This document shows, piece by piece, positions 36,336-48,291 of a DNA stretch of 64,000 nt. The position numbers were made by a program, and so were the translations under genes. The notes below the pieces were generated by a model. That model had not been told where the DNA came from. It saw nothing but the letters and a program-made list of their open reading frames with translations, and made no database searches. This DNA comes from Climacium dendroides (Eukaryota > Streptophyta > Bryopsida > Hypnales > Climaciaceae): positions 21,805,345-21,869,344 of the forward strand of contig OX467089.1 of assembly GCA_950106755.1 (NCBI GenBank), given 5' to 3'. The first letter of the stretch is position 1; each line of letters begins with the position of its first letter.

Positions 36336-39300
36336 CTTTGGCAGATCTCTAGGGTTCCGACGTGTGCGTGAGAATCGATTTGGAGATGTGATCGATTTGC
36401 TTAAGATGATCGTCGGACGGTGTATTTCAGAGGCTTGATTTCAGCCTGCCTTGTGCCGTTGCAAGTGTTGAGTTTTTCTCTCCTCTGTGCGGTGAACCGT
36501 GTTTGGCAGATCTCTAGGGAACTCTAATCCATACGGAACTGTGAGCCCATTTGGAACTCTGATTCGATCTGCTTTTGCCGTTGTCAAGCGTTGAGTTTTT
36601 TGCTTTCCTGTGGGCGGTCATTTTATGCTTGGCAAAACTCCTAGGGTTTGGGGCGTATGGCGCGTGTGCGGTGCGCTGCTGGCAGGAGGTGCGATTTGGA
36701 GATGATTTTCCTGAGACGATCGTCAGAGGCTAATTCGGAACCCTGATTGTCCGTTCTTGATATTCTAGCGCTTGCGTTAGTTTTATGGTCGGCAAAATGG
36801 TTTGATGCGATTTTTTTCAGACGCACAAAGTTTTTTCTGTGGCAGAGAGTCACGAATTCGTGAGATCACGAAGAATTTGTACTTTTGATGTGAGGAGATG
36901 CGTGGAGCATTTTGAAGCGCTCAAGAGGGTGAACTTCGAATTGACAGGCCCTTTTGAAACCCTGATCGTTCCCTTTTCAAGCTTTCCGCTCACTTCCTTT
37001 TATTCACCTGTTTAGCATCTTGCGAGCGTGAGTTTTTTGGTCGACGATTTGACTGGGGTGGACTCTCTTTTCTCTAGGAGAGAAGCATGTATTTGTGAAA
37101 ATATGGGACGTGCTGCTTGTGTGTAGCCCCGAGGAGGAGGGAGTTGGAGTATTTTAATTCGTTCAAGACGGTTGGCTTCAGATTAACAGGCTCTTCTGAC
37201 CCTTACAATTTCCTTGTTTCAAGATTTCCGACTGCTTGCTATTTGGCTGTTGGCCTCTTGCGAGCGGGAGCCTTTTGGGCGGGGATATGATTTAAACTGT
37301 CCTATCTTTGGTCACAGACTAGCGAGACCGTGGAGAATGCTGCTTGTACTTGCCAAGAGGATGTTTGGAGTATTTTAATTCGTTCAAGGTGGTCGACTGC
37401 GAATTGACAGGCTCTTTTGAAAACCTATAAATATCTTGATTCTAGATTTCTGCTATATTCTGTTGTTTGGCGACTTGTGTGGGTTGTCCAAGCTACCATA
37501 TTTTTTGGTTGCCCTCTTCAGGGGTGATCTTTCTAGTTCTGGAAGAACACGAATATGCATGACCTTGAAGTCGAAGGGTGACTGGAGTATCTTAATTTGT
37601 TCAAGTCACTTTGCAGTTTGGAATATTCACATGCTCCAAGATTTCAATTCTGCCATTTGCTTTTATTAGCATGCGAAATTTAGTTGGAGAAATGCTTTAG
37701 CTGGTGGAGGTGACTGTTTCTCTGGCAGGGGGCAGACTTCTATGGAGTGTACTGCTTGTGCTCGCCCTTAAAGTGAGGAGGATATATGGTGTAGTTTTAT
37801 TTCGTTGAAAACAGTCAGCTGGTTGACAGGCTTCTTTGAAACCCTACCCATTTCCTGTCTGAACATGTTCGCTCGCACCATCTATTCCACTTGCAAGATT
37901 CTTTTTTTGTGTATAGTTTGTGCGTTTTCTGCGTCTTGTCCGTAGAGTCTGACTGTCTTCTCTGGCAGAGAGGCGCATATTCATATCATCATGGACAGTG
38001 TGGCGTATGTATAAGGCTTGAAATGAGGAGGATGTGTGAAGAAAATTTTATTTGTTGACGATGGGCGGCTTCCGATTGCCAGGCTTCTTCGAACCTTCCA
38101 TATTATCTGTTTGAATATTGTCGCCTGTGCTAGCCATCTGTTCTCTTTTTTTTAGCGTGGAATGTGTGGTCGGAGATATACTTCAGTTGGTTTTCTTTAG
38201 CGTGGAATGTGTGGCTGGCAGAGGCATATATGAACATAATTATGGAGAATGCTGTTTGTGTTTGTTTTTGAAGTGAGGATGCATGCGGAGTAATTTGTTA
38301 CGTTGAAGACAACGACTCCTGAATGACAGGCTTTTTCTTGGAACTTTTTCTCTCGTCTCTTTCGAGATAGACTATTTAGCCTCTCGTATTCAAGGTTGTT
38401 GTTTAGTCAGACATGTCTTTTGATGTGGTCTCTGCAGATGTGACCCGTTATCTCTGGCAGATGGACAGGAATTGTAACATTACGAGGAGTCCAGCTTGTG
38501 CGTGGAGTAATTTTATTCTTTGATGACAGTCGATTTCCGAATAACAGGCTGTTCTGGAACTATATTCACACCTTCTTTCGAGATGTAATCACATGTATTG
38601 AAGAGTTGTTTTCATGGCTGTTTTAGACGAAGATGGAGTTTGATTGGGTTTTTTAAAGGTGAATCGTTATCTTTGGGAGAGGGGTGGGGACTCTTAACAT
38701 CATGGAGATTGTTGCTTGTGGAATCCTCGGTAGTGAGGAGGATGCGTGGAGTATCTCAACTCTTTCAAGACGGTTCATTTCCGATTAACAGGCTTGAGAG
38801 TCCTATTCACATATTTTGTTTGGAGCTTTCTATTTTGTTCTACTCTGTTAACAGTATCAGCCGTGAAAGGGCTGGTTATTATCTTCTCGCTTTCCCCTGC
38901 TGCGTGATGTTGGTTCATTCATGATCCACTTCTTAATCAACTTCTGCTTGGCAGAGTTCCACATATTTGCTAGAGACATTCGTCTGCGTTTGGCTCTGTT
39001 GTGGATGTATTTGGAGGAATCAACTCGCCTGAAGATTCGCCTCTGTGCAACACAAATGACGGACAAGTTCATTTGAAATTCTTGTGCTTTTCCCCTTCTG
39101 GTTATTTGCCTGCGTTATTGCATTTACAACCCATGATATTGGTTCGTGGTTGAACTGCATCTGGATGTCAGAGTTGGAACAGTTCATGAAATATGCTTAC
39201 TTGGGAAGCGACAAGTTTGGAAGAGGTTGAAATCTTTGGAGGTTTAATTTGTGCAAGAACGTATTGCTTCAGAAATACTTACAGGCTCCCTCGAAACCTT

Positions 39301-41150
39301 ATTCAGCATTTTCTTTCGTGTCATGCATCCCTTTCCGTCTGTTTCAGTTCATCGATGTACCCTTCTTGCTTTCACAGCGGGTCACACCCTTGGGGAATTC
39401 TTTTTGTGCGCAGTCCTGAGCTGAAAAGAATCTGAAGGGTCATAATTCGTCTACAGTTTTGATTCTCTTCGACGACCGTCGCTCAGGCTCCTTCGAAACC
39501 TTAATCTCTTTTTACCTTTACTTCGAGTTGGTTCCTTGAGAAGAAGCTAGGGCCGTGTTTCGCTCAGAAGTGAATTGCTTTTTCTTGGCAGACGGCGAGT
39601 ATCTCTCGTGCAAGACATACTGGCCTTTGAAGGATGAACAAATATTTAATTCGTTTACAGCAATCTACAGTCAGGGTTCTCTTAAACCCTCACCTACTGG
39701 GCTTTCAAGTTTTGATGTGTTTTCTGCTTCAAAGAATGAAACATAGGGTTTGGTTTATCAGTGATGGCATGCTTGGCAGTCCCACAGAATTGCATAGCAA
39801 TCTGAAGCAGAACTTCCGAGTACGGTGTGAACTTAAGAAGTGATTTGGAGACTTAGATTCGTTCAAGGCGATCGTCAGACAGTCTTTTTCTTGAAACCCG
39901 AATCATCCAGAATTTGAATTTTTGGCTTATCCTGAGTAGTTTTCACTTGCAGTCAGGTGTGTGTGAGGTGTTTCGAGTTCAAGGGTGGATTTTCTTTATG
40001 GCAGCGGGGAACAATTTCACAACGCGTCTGTTAATTTCAAGGACTTGTGAAGTCAGATTTTGTCAAGACAGTTTGACAGGATTTTTTCATTCTCTTCTCA
40101 TACTTGCATTTCAGATATATGCCTGCCTCTTTTGCTCAGCTTTGCGTCTTGAATTTCCATTGCTGGCAAGATGAATTGCTTGGCTCCAGAGGTGGATCAT
40201 GTATCTCTTGTAGAGGGGCATGAATTATTATGGCATGAGGAATGTTCTTTGTGCGCAGACTTAAGATGGGGAGTAATTTTGGATGATGTTAATTCGCTTG
40301 AAGACTTTAATTCGTTGAAGACGGTCAACTATCGATTGACAGGATTATTTGAAACTCATTGCATACTTCGTTTCACCTACGTTTTGTCCAGCTTTCTACT
40401 GCAGTTCATTGACTAAGTTGTGACAGCAAGCGCTGCTCTTTTGCATCCCTCGTTGCTGTTTTTTTTGGCTTGCTCTAGTGGGTGAAATTGGTTCATGTGT
40501 AGTCTGCTTCTGGTTGGCAGAGTCGCACAGAATTATAACAACACCGGTGGGCGTTTCTCTGAGCGAGGATGGTGATCCCAGTATTTTTTTCACCTCGAGA
40601 TTGAACTCAAAAGACATCTTGACGAGCAGGCTTCTTTAAAAACCCTTTTCTTGTTTACCCTGGCCCTAATGGGCATGGCTACATGTTCAAAATCCTTCTT
40701 TCTTGTGTGTTGGTTTATCGGTTATTTGCTCTTACTTTGACAGAAGGGTTTATACATTTTGAAGACTGGAGAAGTTTTTGAACGCAGTGAAGTATCTGAG
40801 AAGATTTAGAACTTCTGGAGCTTTAATTCGTTTCTGGCGGCTGACACTCAGGCTTCTTTGAAACCTTACCCAATCTATCTTTTCTTGCTTTCGCTTCTGG
40901 TTTCTTTCCTTTCAAAACTACACCCTTCAAGAATGGTTCATCGATGAACCTCTTTTTTTGTGGCAGACAGTTACAAACATTCTGAAGACGGGCAATAGGG
41001 CCCTGCCATCAAGGGCGAGTGGAAGTTTAATTCACCGAGGACGGCTGATACACATGATTTCTCAACCCCGTACCCAATTGAATTCTCTTATTTGAGCTGT
41101 ACTCTGATCTTTCCGGTTTCGTATGAACAGCTTCTACTTCGCAAGTCGCA
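36336..41150 (+). repeat. ~20-unit diverged tandem array (~230 bp) with splice-like signals
   Basis: The same ordered block recurs about every 230 bp. It runs: pyrimidine-rich tract plus TGGCAG; 42-58 nt; GTGAGGAGGATG-TGGAGT; TTTTAATTCGTTCAAGACGG; ATTGACAGGCT; CTTTGAAACCCT. Anchor copies (TTCGTTCAAG/GACAGG region) sit near 36,400, 36,700, 36,930, 37,165, 37,390, 37,600, 37,800, 38,050, 38,300, 38,520, 38,760, 39,240, 39,460, 39,650, 39,860, 40,060, 40,320, 40,590, 40,830 and 41,040. Acceptor-like CAGs end at 36,344, 36,509, 36,845, 37,728, 37,968, 38,221, 38,460, 38,954, 39,592, 39,779, 40,004, 40,520, 40,743 and 40,966. GTGAGG follows at ~36,887, 37,771, 38,272 and 38,733. No protein frame is conserved from unit to unit. 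GC is well above both flanks. I do not know this element. Cassette exons of a non-coding transcript, a gene-internal satellite or an old repeated intron are the options. Confidence 0.8.
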
Positions 41151-42001
41151 GAGACTGAATTTTGGAAACTCTTTGTTTCAAAATATGTTTGGAAGTTGGA
41201 TGTGCTCGGGATTGGTTATATACGCCAACGGGGATTTGTCTGTCCAGATTTGAACTATCCGCACTGCACCTTGGGATTTGACGTCATCCATGAGCTCTTT
41301 GCAAGCCATTTCTGGGAGTTTCTTTTTCCTGGACTGATTCGTTTTGTGAAGTTTGATTTGATTTATATTGCTTGTTTGTTTGTTATTAGGATATTGTTTG
41401 TTGTTAGGATATTGTTATCGCTGAGGTACCGTTTGTTTTGCAGATTGAATGCATTGGATGACGTGTATTGCTGGTCAACAGAAGTGGACTATGGGTGTGA
41501 ATGTGTAGTTGCTTTATGAAACACTAATGGAGGATTACTTGTCAGAACGATTTTAGAAGAAAAAGATTCAGCATTGGGTGCGTAGTGGATGAAATTCAAT
41601 GGCGGTACTATATTTATTAACCTTTGGAAGAGATTTCGCTTTGGAAGAGTGGCCGGCATTTCATTGAACATTGATTTTTACGTGAGGAGATTTCACACTC
41701 AGGGTTACCACCACTTATTTCCTTTTGACCATTATTCTTTAATCGTCGTGCCTTTTAGACCAGTGGCTTCAAGTGCGTCGGGTCTTGGGAGATGTAGTTT
41801 GACTTGGAAGTGTTTGTTTTTCTTCGTGGTATGTAAATACTGTAACTGAAGGATTTGGATGCACGGAGATTGTTTGCTCTTGTTGAACCGATGAGCATAT
41901 TGGTGTTTGTTATTAGAAGTCAGAGGGATCCGTATCATTAAGAAGATGTATTTGGAATTTTTTGATGACCCAACCTCGGAGGTTGGGGCGGTAGCATGGG
42001 A
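41151..42001 (+). other. Unique-looking GC-moderate stretch between array and small ORF
   Basis: A 107-codon frame at 41,196-41,519 starts with ATG, but its second half is a hydrophobic Ile/Leu/Val run created by GTTATTAGGATATTG-type repeats (41,388-41,420), and a good acceptor (TTGTTTTGCAG) lies inside it at about 41,442. I therefore read it as transcribed non-coding sequence with possible exons rather than a protein gene. Confidence 0.35.
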
Positions 42002-42472
42002 ATGGAGCGAATGGATTGTGAAGCGATTTTGACTAGGACATTGGCAGTCTATGAAGATGAAGGTTTGACATATCCAGGTATCTTACTCGGTTATTTTGGA
42101 ATTATGCCTCTTGCTTGAATTTTGGAGTAAGCTAAGCTAGTTATAAGTTACTTCAAATCGTCTGAGCGTTTGAGTACTGCTCTCCTTATTAATTGTCTAT
42201 TGTTTGGTTTTGTAGGAGTGGATTTTCCATGTATTTTTTGGACTAAGAAAAAACTAGGAATTTATAATCCAGCCTATCCAATGTGTTGTACGATGTGGAC
42301 CAACCAATCACAAGTGTGTCATGGAACTAGCTTTCTGAAGCGGATCAATATTGTGGGTAGAAGTGGCCCACCTCGCGTTCTGCCGCTCAATGATCTAATA
42401 TCTAGTAATGCCTCAAGAGTTGACATCGCTTTGCCTCTTATTCATTCAGTTTTGCCACATGCAGGACCTTGA
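42002..42472 (+). CDS. Possible small spliced ORF, ~110 codons, no known family
   Basis: Exon 1 runs from the ATG at 42,002 to 42,077 (CCAG|GTATCT donor, phase 1). Exon 2 starts at 42,216 after TTTGTTTTGTAG and stays open to TGA at 42,470-42,472. The splice sites are good and the phases agree, giving GLTYPG-VDFPCIFW across the join. The protein is small, has no signal peptide or membrane segment, and has four Cys in the second exon but no motif I can name. It lies at the 3' end of the tandem-array locus on the strand on which the array's splice-like signals read. It could be the coding end of that transcript, or a chance ORF in a non-coding RNA. Confidence 0.35.
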
Positions 42473-42479
42473 CCCACAT

Positions 42480-43200
42480 TGCTCTTCCTGGCAAAGAGCA
42501 ACAGCTTCAAAGTGGACGTGTTATGGGGGGGCAAGTGTAAAAGCAGAATTAGTGACAAATATAGGCACATGCAAGTGAGGTGACTATTCGTTGTTTTTTC
42601 TATTGCTGTACCCAAAATCACTGTATGCAGGTGCTGTAAGTTTTAGTAAAAAATTTTAGAGGTTTTCTCAAGGTTTGCAATTCGGCGAGAGCACCTCGGT
42701 GGTTTAAGATTAATGAACGGGATGATGAATAGTCTGTTATTTTATTGTATGGCCCATCACTTCCAGAAGTCGCAACCCCTGTGAAAGTCGTTGAGCACGC
42801 TTGAAGAGGAAGCAAAAAGGAGTAGCAGATTGGAGGAGAGTTCAAACATTCTAGAGTCTGATCGGCACGAGTGTGGGACTTTAAGGTGAAGTAGCTGGAG
42901 CAGTGACTGTCAAACAAATTTTTTGACGGCGGGTGTGGATGTGCCATGATTGTGCCATGATTTGACGACATAGTTGTAATTTATCATTCAATAAATTCCA
43001 CTTTTCATATGATATTGTACATATGAGATTGAGATTAAGTTCATAATCTAAACTTTGAAGTTTCCAAAATCGAAATCTGGTCATTTGGACATCTGCACGG
43101 GTTGAATTTACTTTTGATTTTGACAGAATTTTTCTGGATTGTAATCCTGCATCTTCCGGAAATCGTTGTAGTAGTCGTTGTAGTGAGTAGTTGTTGTAGC
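42480..43200. other. 3' flank of the array locus, no gene
   Basis: GC falls back to the background level by about 43,000. Frames of up to ~117 codons on the minus strand have no motif and no consistent partner exon. The GTTGTAGTAGTCGTTGTAGTG run near 43,165-43,190 is a small trinucleotide-like tract that makes a Thr run on the minus strand. Confidence 0.45.
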
Positions 43201-43202
43201 AG

Positions 43203-43650
43203 GACAGAAGTGCAACTATTCATCTATTCATCATCAGAATTTTGTGCCAACAGTTTGACTCCTGAAACTGATATATAAATGAAAGTTGTAGATTTTTGAG
43301 TTTTAGATTTCATCCATATGGTTAGATTTACCAATGCTATCACCAATATTCTTGTATAAATTTTGAAAGGAAAATTTTAAAATTCCTTCTAAATCTAGTT
43401 ATAAGCAAAATACTATCATTTTTTTATTAACATTTATTGGAATGTTTTCTTATCCAAAGATTTTTTGAAATTTTTTGTGTTCTTAAATCCTTAAAGAACA
43501 TACTAGTGACCATAAAAATAATCCATTTTGGTATCATGTGAATCATTATTTTTTTAAATTCAAAAATACTCATTGGAAGTAAAAGTACCATTGAAGACTT
43601 TCCCTTTTCACACAAAATTTGGAAAATGAATAGTTGCACTTCTATCCCAT
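43203..43650. mobile_element. ~440-bp TIR element, AGAAGTGCAACTATTCAT ends
   Basis: AGAAGTGCAACTATTCAT at ~43,207 is repeated as its exact inverse ATGAATAGTTGCACTTCT at ~43,627. This gives an 18-bp perfect terminal inverted repeat, extended outward by GGACAG / GGATAG-like bases. The interior, read in reverse, matches the elements at 52.4 and 55.0 kb (GGAATTTT-AAATTTTCCTTTC, then ATTGGTGATAGCATTGGTAA, then AATCTACAACTTTC). A lone copy of the same end (AAAGTGCAACTATTCATCC) lies at 58,369. It has no coding capacity. The superfamily is unassigned because I could not fix a target-site duplication. Confidence 0.65.
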
Positions 43651-46600
43651 GACCACAAATTTCACATTATTGCTACCATTTTGCAACCATATAAGAATGA
43701 AATATTTAATATTTATTTATTAGAGATGAAATTACATGTCTTATATGATTTATAAAATTTTCAATTTTTTGAGTGGAAAAATAAAATTATTGTGAATTTT
43801 TTGAGAAAATAGTGGAGACATTTTGAATCAAATATTAAAATATCTTCAAAAAATCTGAAATTTTCACCATTGGTAGTACTAGTGGCATCTAGCCGGTTTA
43901 GCATTAGTTTGTCAAATAATTATTTAACCACTAAAGTCCCAATGTCCCCTTGGGGGACAAAATGGATTTTGGGAAGGCTATTATAGTCTCAATATTTGTC
44001 GTGATTTTCTGAATCTTTTAGTGAAGATGCAAAAACATACGAGCTTTTTGAAAACATAATTTTTGTTTCAATTGGAGCCTGGGTGCAAAAGTTATAGAAC
44101 AAAAAGTCATTTTTCATTCAACGGGCAGAAAAAATCTTAAAAAAGACTCAAAATTTAAAAAAATTAAAATATTATTTTATATAGATTATTTTTTATGTAC
44201 ATGGGAAAGTTTGATTCATTCCATTTGGATTTGTTATGAGAAAGTTATGAACAATCTTGTTTTGGGGGTAATTAAAGCATCTTCTTGAAAAAATAACTTG
44301 TAGAATTCATTTCTGACCTCAATTTTCACAATTTAAGAAAAAAAGTTTCACTAGGTTAAGATCTCTTGCTAGAATAATCTCACTATTGAGATTAGTGTAT
44401 TTCAATTCCATCTTTGAACTATTAACAATTTAGATTTTCCTTCAATTTTGAACCTTTTTTTACTTAACAATTTTTTAATGAATGAAAATTCAGTTTTTTT
44501 TTTTAAAATTCTTAGAATCTCAATGCAATTCTTTATCATATAAAATTATAATTTCAAAATCGATAGAGCAAAAATTATAAGTTATGAAGGTTTGAAGCCA
44601 AATAATGTAGTTGAGCAAGGACATGTTTTAGGGAGGCAACAGAGGTACAAATAAATTTGTTTTCTTCACTTTAAACAAAAATATTTCTTCACTTTAAACA
44701 AAAATATCTTGCAATCTACAAAGTTCAAAGAGGGTTTGGAAGAGACATTTTCTTTGACTCTTCAAACATCTTTGAATTTTGTCCATTTAGTTCTTTTCAG
44801 AGGTTGAAAATTACAAATAGGTTTCTTGAAGATGAAATTTAGAATTGATTTCCCATCTTTTCTTAGTTCAAATTTTTTTAGAATAAGTTATTCTAATATT
44901 CCAAAATGAGATCTAACTTTCTACTATGAATACAATTCCTACATTTTGACAATGAGTCAAGCTCTCATCTTCGAATTATCCCATTTCTTTGAGGATTCAT
45001 GACAAACAATGGATTTCATTATAAAAACAACTTCTCTCCCCTTTGATCTCACCAAATTCCTTCATTTTGCCATCAAAAAATTTCTTGATGGTAGATGCTC
45101 AAATGATGAATTAGTATTTGACTCAAAAATATTAAATTTTCAATAATATTTGGCTTTATTTAATTTAATTTTGTCTTCTACAATAACTAATTTTTTTAAA
45201 AATTGACTTCATTTTTTGTATTATTTTTTTTCAAGCCTACTATTGACTTATGGTATTACAATGTATAACATCATGGTATAAACCAAACTTACTATGTCAT
45301 TTTAAAATTACAAAATTAACAAACTGTAATCAAGGTCCAAAGTTCAATTTTCATTAAAATAGTGAATTTTAAGAAATTTTCAAAATTTCTAATTGGAGTA
45401 GAAACTAAACCTGATAAACTTCATTTCATTAGTTGGAAAATATTCAAGAAATTTAGGAATTTTTTTTTTATAGCTAAAATCTATGAAGACTAATTAGATG
45501 ATTTGAATTAGTCCCTAAATAATTCAACTTCCCTTCACCATCCAAGGGGGGATTTTTCATCCATCCATATTTATCCTTGGCTCTTGTAATAAAAAACTAA
45601 CTTTTAAACAATACAAATTTTCAAAATTAGTTTGTATTAAAATTTTATGAATAGAAAATTGATAGTATGTCAAGTTGAAAAATATATATTTTTTAAGCTT
45701 AATTATTAAGTGGATGTCAAGAATACACTCTATAAATTAATTCTTTCAAAATTTCAGAAAAACATTAATTATTAGTATCTTTTGTATACTTATTGCAATA
45801 AATTTAGTGTAAATTTGTCAACATGGGGATGTTATCAAATTTTGAATCTTTAGTTTTACATTTTATTTTATAAATCTAAGTTAAAGCAATAGAAAATTTA
45901 ATTGTATAAGTATAATCTAAAATTCAAAATCTAAATTTTTTGTTCACATGTCAACACCATACTATCCTTCCATGTTACATTTTATAATACATCTGAAAAA
46001 AAGGATCTTCATTTATAGCTTAAGTAATATGTTTTTATGATAATATAAATAAAATTATCTAAAAATCCAAAAAGAATTTAGGCTATAAACAATTAACCTT
46101 GGAGGTTCAAAGAGATGGAACATGTGAGTGGTCTCCACTTAGAAGTACTATCATGTGAATCTCTTAGTTGGCCCGTGATTATTATATCTTTAATTCAATT
46201 ATTTGAACTAGTTGGCGATAGGATACAAAAAAAATTTGGAGTAGGCTTACTTGATATTGTTAAAGTGATGTTTCACAAAGCTCTTATAAAGGGCTAAACA
46301 AAAACCCAAAAATAAAGAAGAGACTTTGGAAAAAATTTGATATGCTTTGGGGCTTAAACTCTAAGTTGGCAACTAAGGATGGTAGAACAATGGTATATAA
46401 CTTCATCATGCACATTGGAATGAGGTCTCATAGTAAATGATTAACAAGTCATAGATTTGTCATGTTGGTGATAACTACCTTTTGCATTGGAATAAAATTG
46501 TTCTTTTTGTGACTCCTTCTAAAGGATCAGTATAAAGGATGTTTTGTATATGATGGATGATGAATGACTTCACAAAGCCATAAGATTTTTTTCATCCAAA

Positions 46601-48285
46601 TTTTCTTTTGAGTTTAAGGTTTAGAATTAAGTAATATAAATTATTTCTTACTAGTCTATAAATGAGAAAGACCTATAACCATTCACTTTGACTAATTGTG
46701 CATACATAAAGTCTAAATTACAAAAAACAAACTATAATTATTAGAGAATTTTTTGTATTTTCAATCAATTTTCAAATTCAAGACTTGAAGAAATCTTACG
46801 AGAAAGTTTTCTATATGTTCATATTTGAAGCAACTTTAAAAAACATTCACTAAAAGTTGTAACACTTTAGAACCATACAGCATCTATATAAAATTTTTAG
46901 ACATTCCACATGCACAACTTTGGGTCATATATTGATAATTTTTCAAAAGAATCCCACTTAACAAAATTGGGTGTGGTTTTGCTACCTTACCTTTGCATGA
47001 TTATGTTGAAGTCTCTCCTCAATTCCAAAGGTAAGACCAGAATGGTTAATTAACAAATGAAAGTTGTGGAATTTATAAAATGGACAAACCCAATTCCTTA
47101 CATCCATCTTTGGAGAGCATGTGGCTGACATGCTCATCATTTTCACAAGACATTGGTTAGCCATCTTATGAAAATCCCAAATTTCACTTCTTTTTACTCA
47201 CATCTATGTACATTTAGATCAAAACCTACAAGTAATGTCAATTTTGTTATATTGGCAAAATTTTATGACTTTGGTACATAGATTCAAACATAAGTCTATA
47301 TCAATCCTAGTTTTTTGAGCTATTTGCAAATGAATGTTACAAATTTTGTTTCTCAAAATTGCAAAAATTTAATAAAATTGACAATGAGTATTCATATAGG
47401 GTGTCAAATAAGAGACAATTTTGAAAGAGTCATTAATTTTTATATAGATCAATAGTCCTTAAGAACTACAGAGTCTCACAAAGAAAGAAATAAGAATCTC
47501 ATAGTGGAAATTGCACACTTTGATAGCTTCAATTTGATGTAGTTTCCATATAGTGCCAAGTAGAGCAAGAAAGATGACACCTTGTAATCTTGTTGAAACT
47601 ATACCTTATTTGGTTTTAGATAATTGGACCTAAATGCATTAGTTTAAGGTTTGTAAGAAATTTGAATTGAAAGTATTACAATGTGACATTAAAAAATTAT
47701 TAACAATATGAAGGCAAAGTTTTGAATTGAAATGACTAAATTCTACTTCCAATTGAGTGAATTATTTAAACTCAGAGAATGTGGGTTGTAAACACCTCCA
47801 TAGGTTCATGGTGAAGTATAATGTGAATAAAGCAATAATTTGGTAAATGAAATCCCAAAATTGCTATGACTTTGATCATGAATGAGCAATCATTTGTACG
47901 TGAACAAAGTCATTACCAAATACAATATGATAAAACAAAACCCTCATTTGTAAAATTTAAATGGAAATTTATATTGTGAATTGTGATTTTGAAGCTCTTT
48001 TTTGTCCATCGAACCCTCAAAACATTGGAATTTGGGAGGAATCATAATAAATTGTTTTTACTTCAAATGCAATGAAAATCTTAACATGAATTGGTGGAAG
48101 AATGGAAGCCATTTTGAATTGTAGCACTCTACAAATGGTGTCTTTTTTTACCTCAAATTGTAGATATTCATTGCCAAATATAGTGTAAGCATGCACCAAA
48201 GCTCTTGAGCTTAATCACAAAATCTAATTTTTGTTAGTGGTGAAAAGCAATGTCTTTGCTCCCAATGTAGCTGTGAGATTCAAAG
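43651..48285. other. AT-rich repeat-derived sequence, no supported gene
   Basis: About 4.6 kb without a recognisable gene. 43,710-43,890 resembles 18,235-18,430, and 44,205-44,560 resembles 31,520-31,850 (shared TTTGGATTTGTTATGAGAAA, then GTTATG-AC). These are dispersed repeats. Short frames near 46,115 and 47,164 show no motif or splice partner. Confidence 0.6.
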
Positions 48286-48291
48286 TCAACA

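Noticed and set aside
35853..36438. Overlapping frames of 65-87 codons in the GC-rich leader as protein genes
   Set aside because: Frames overlap on both strands, as expected from raised GC, and none continues across plausible splice sites.
36336..41150. The array as a tRNA, snoRNA or CRISPR-like array
   Set aside because: No tRNA A/B boxes, no consistent C/D or H/ACA box set, and units diverge too much for a CRISPR; the host is a plant.
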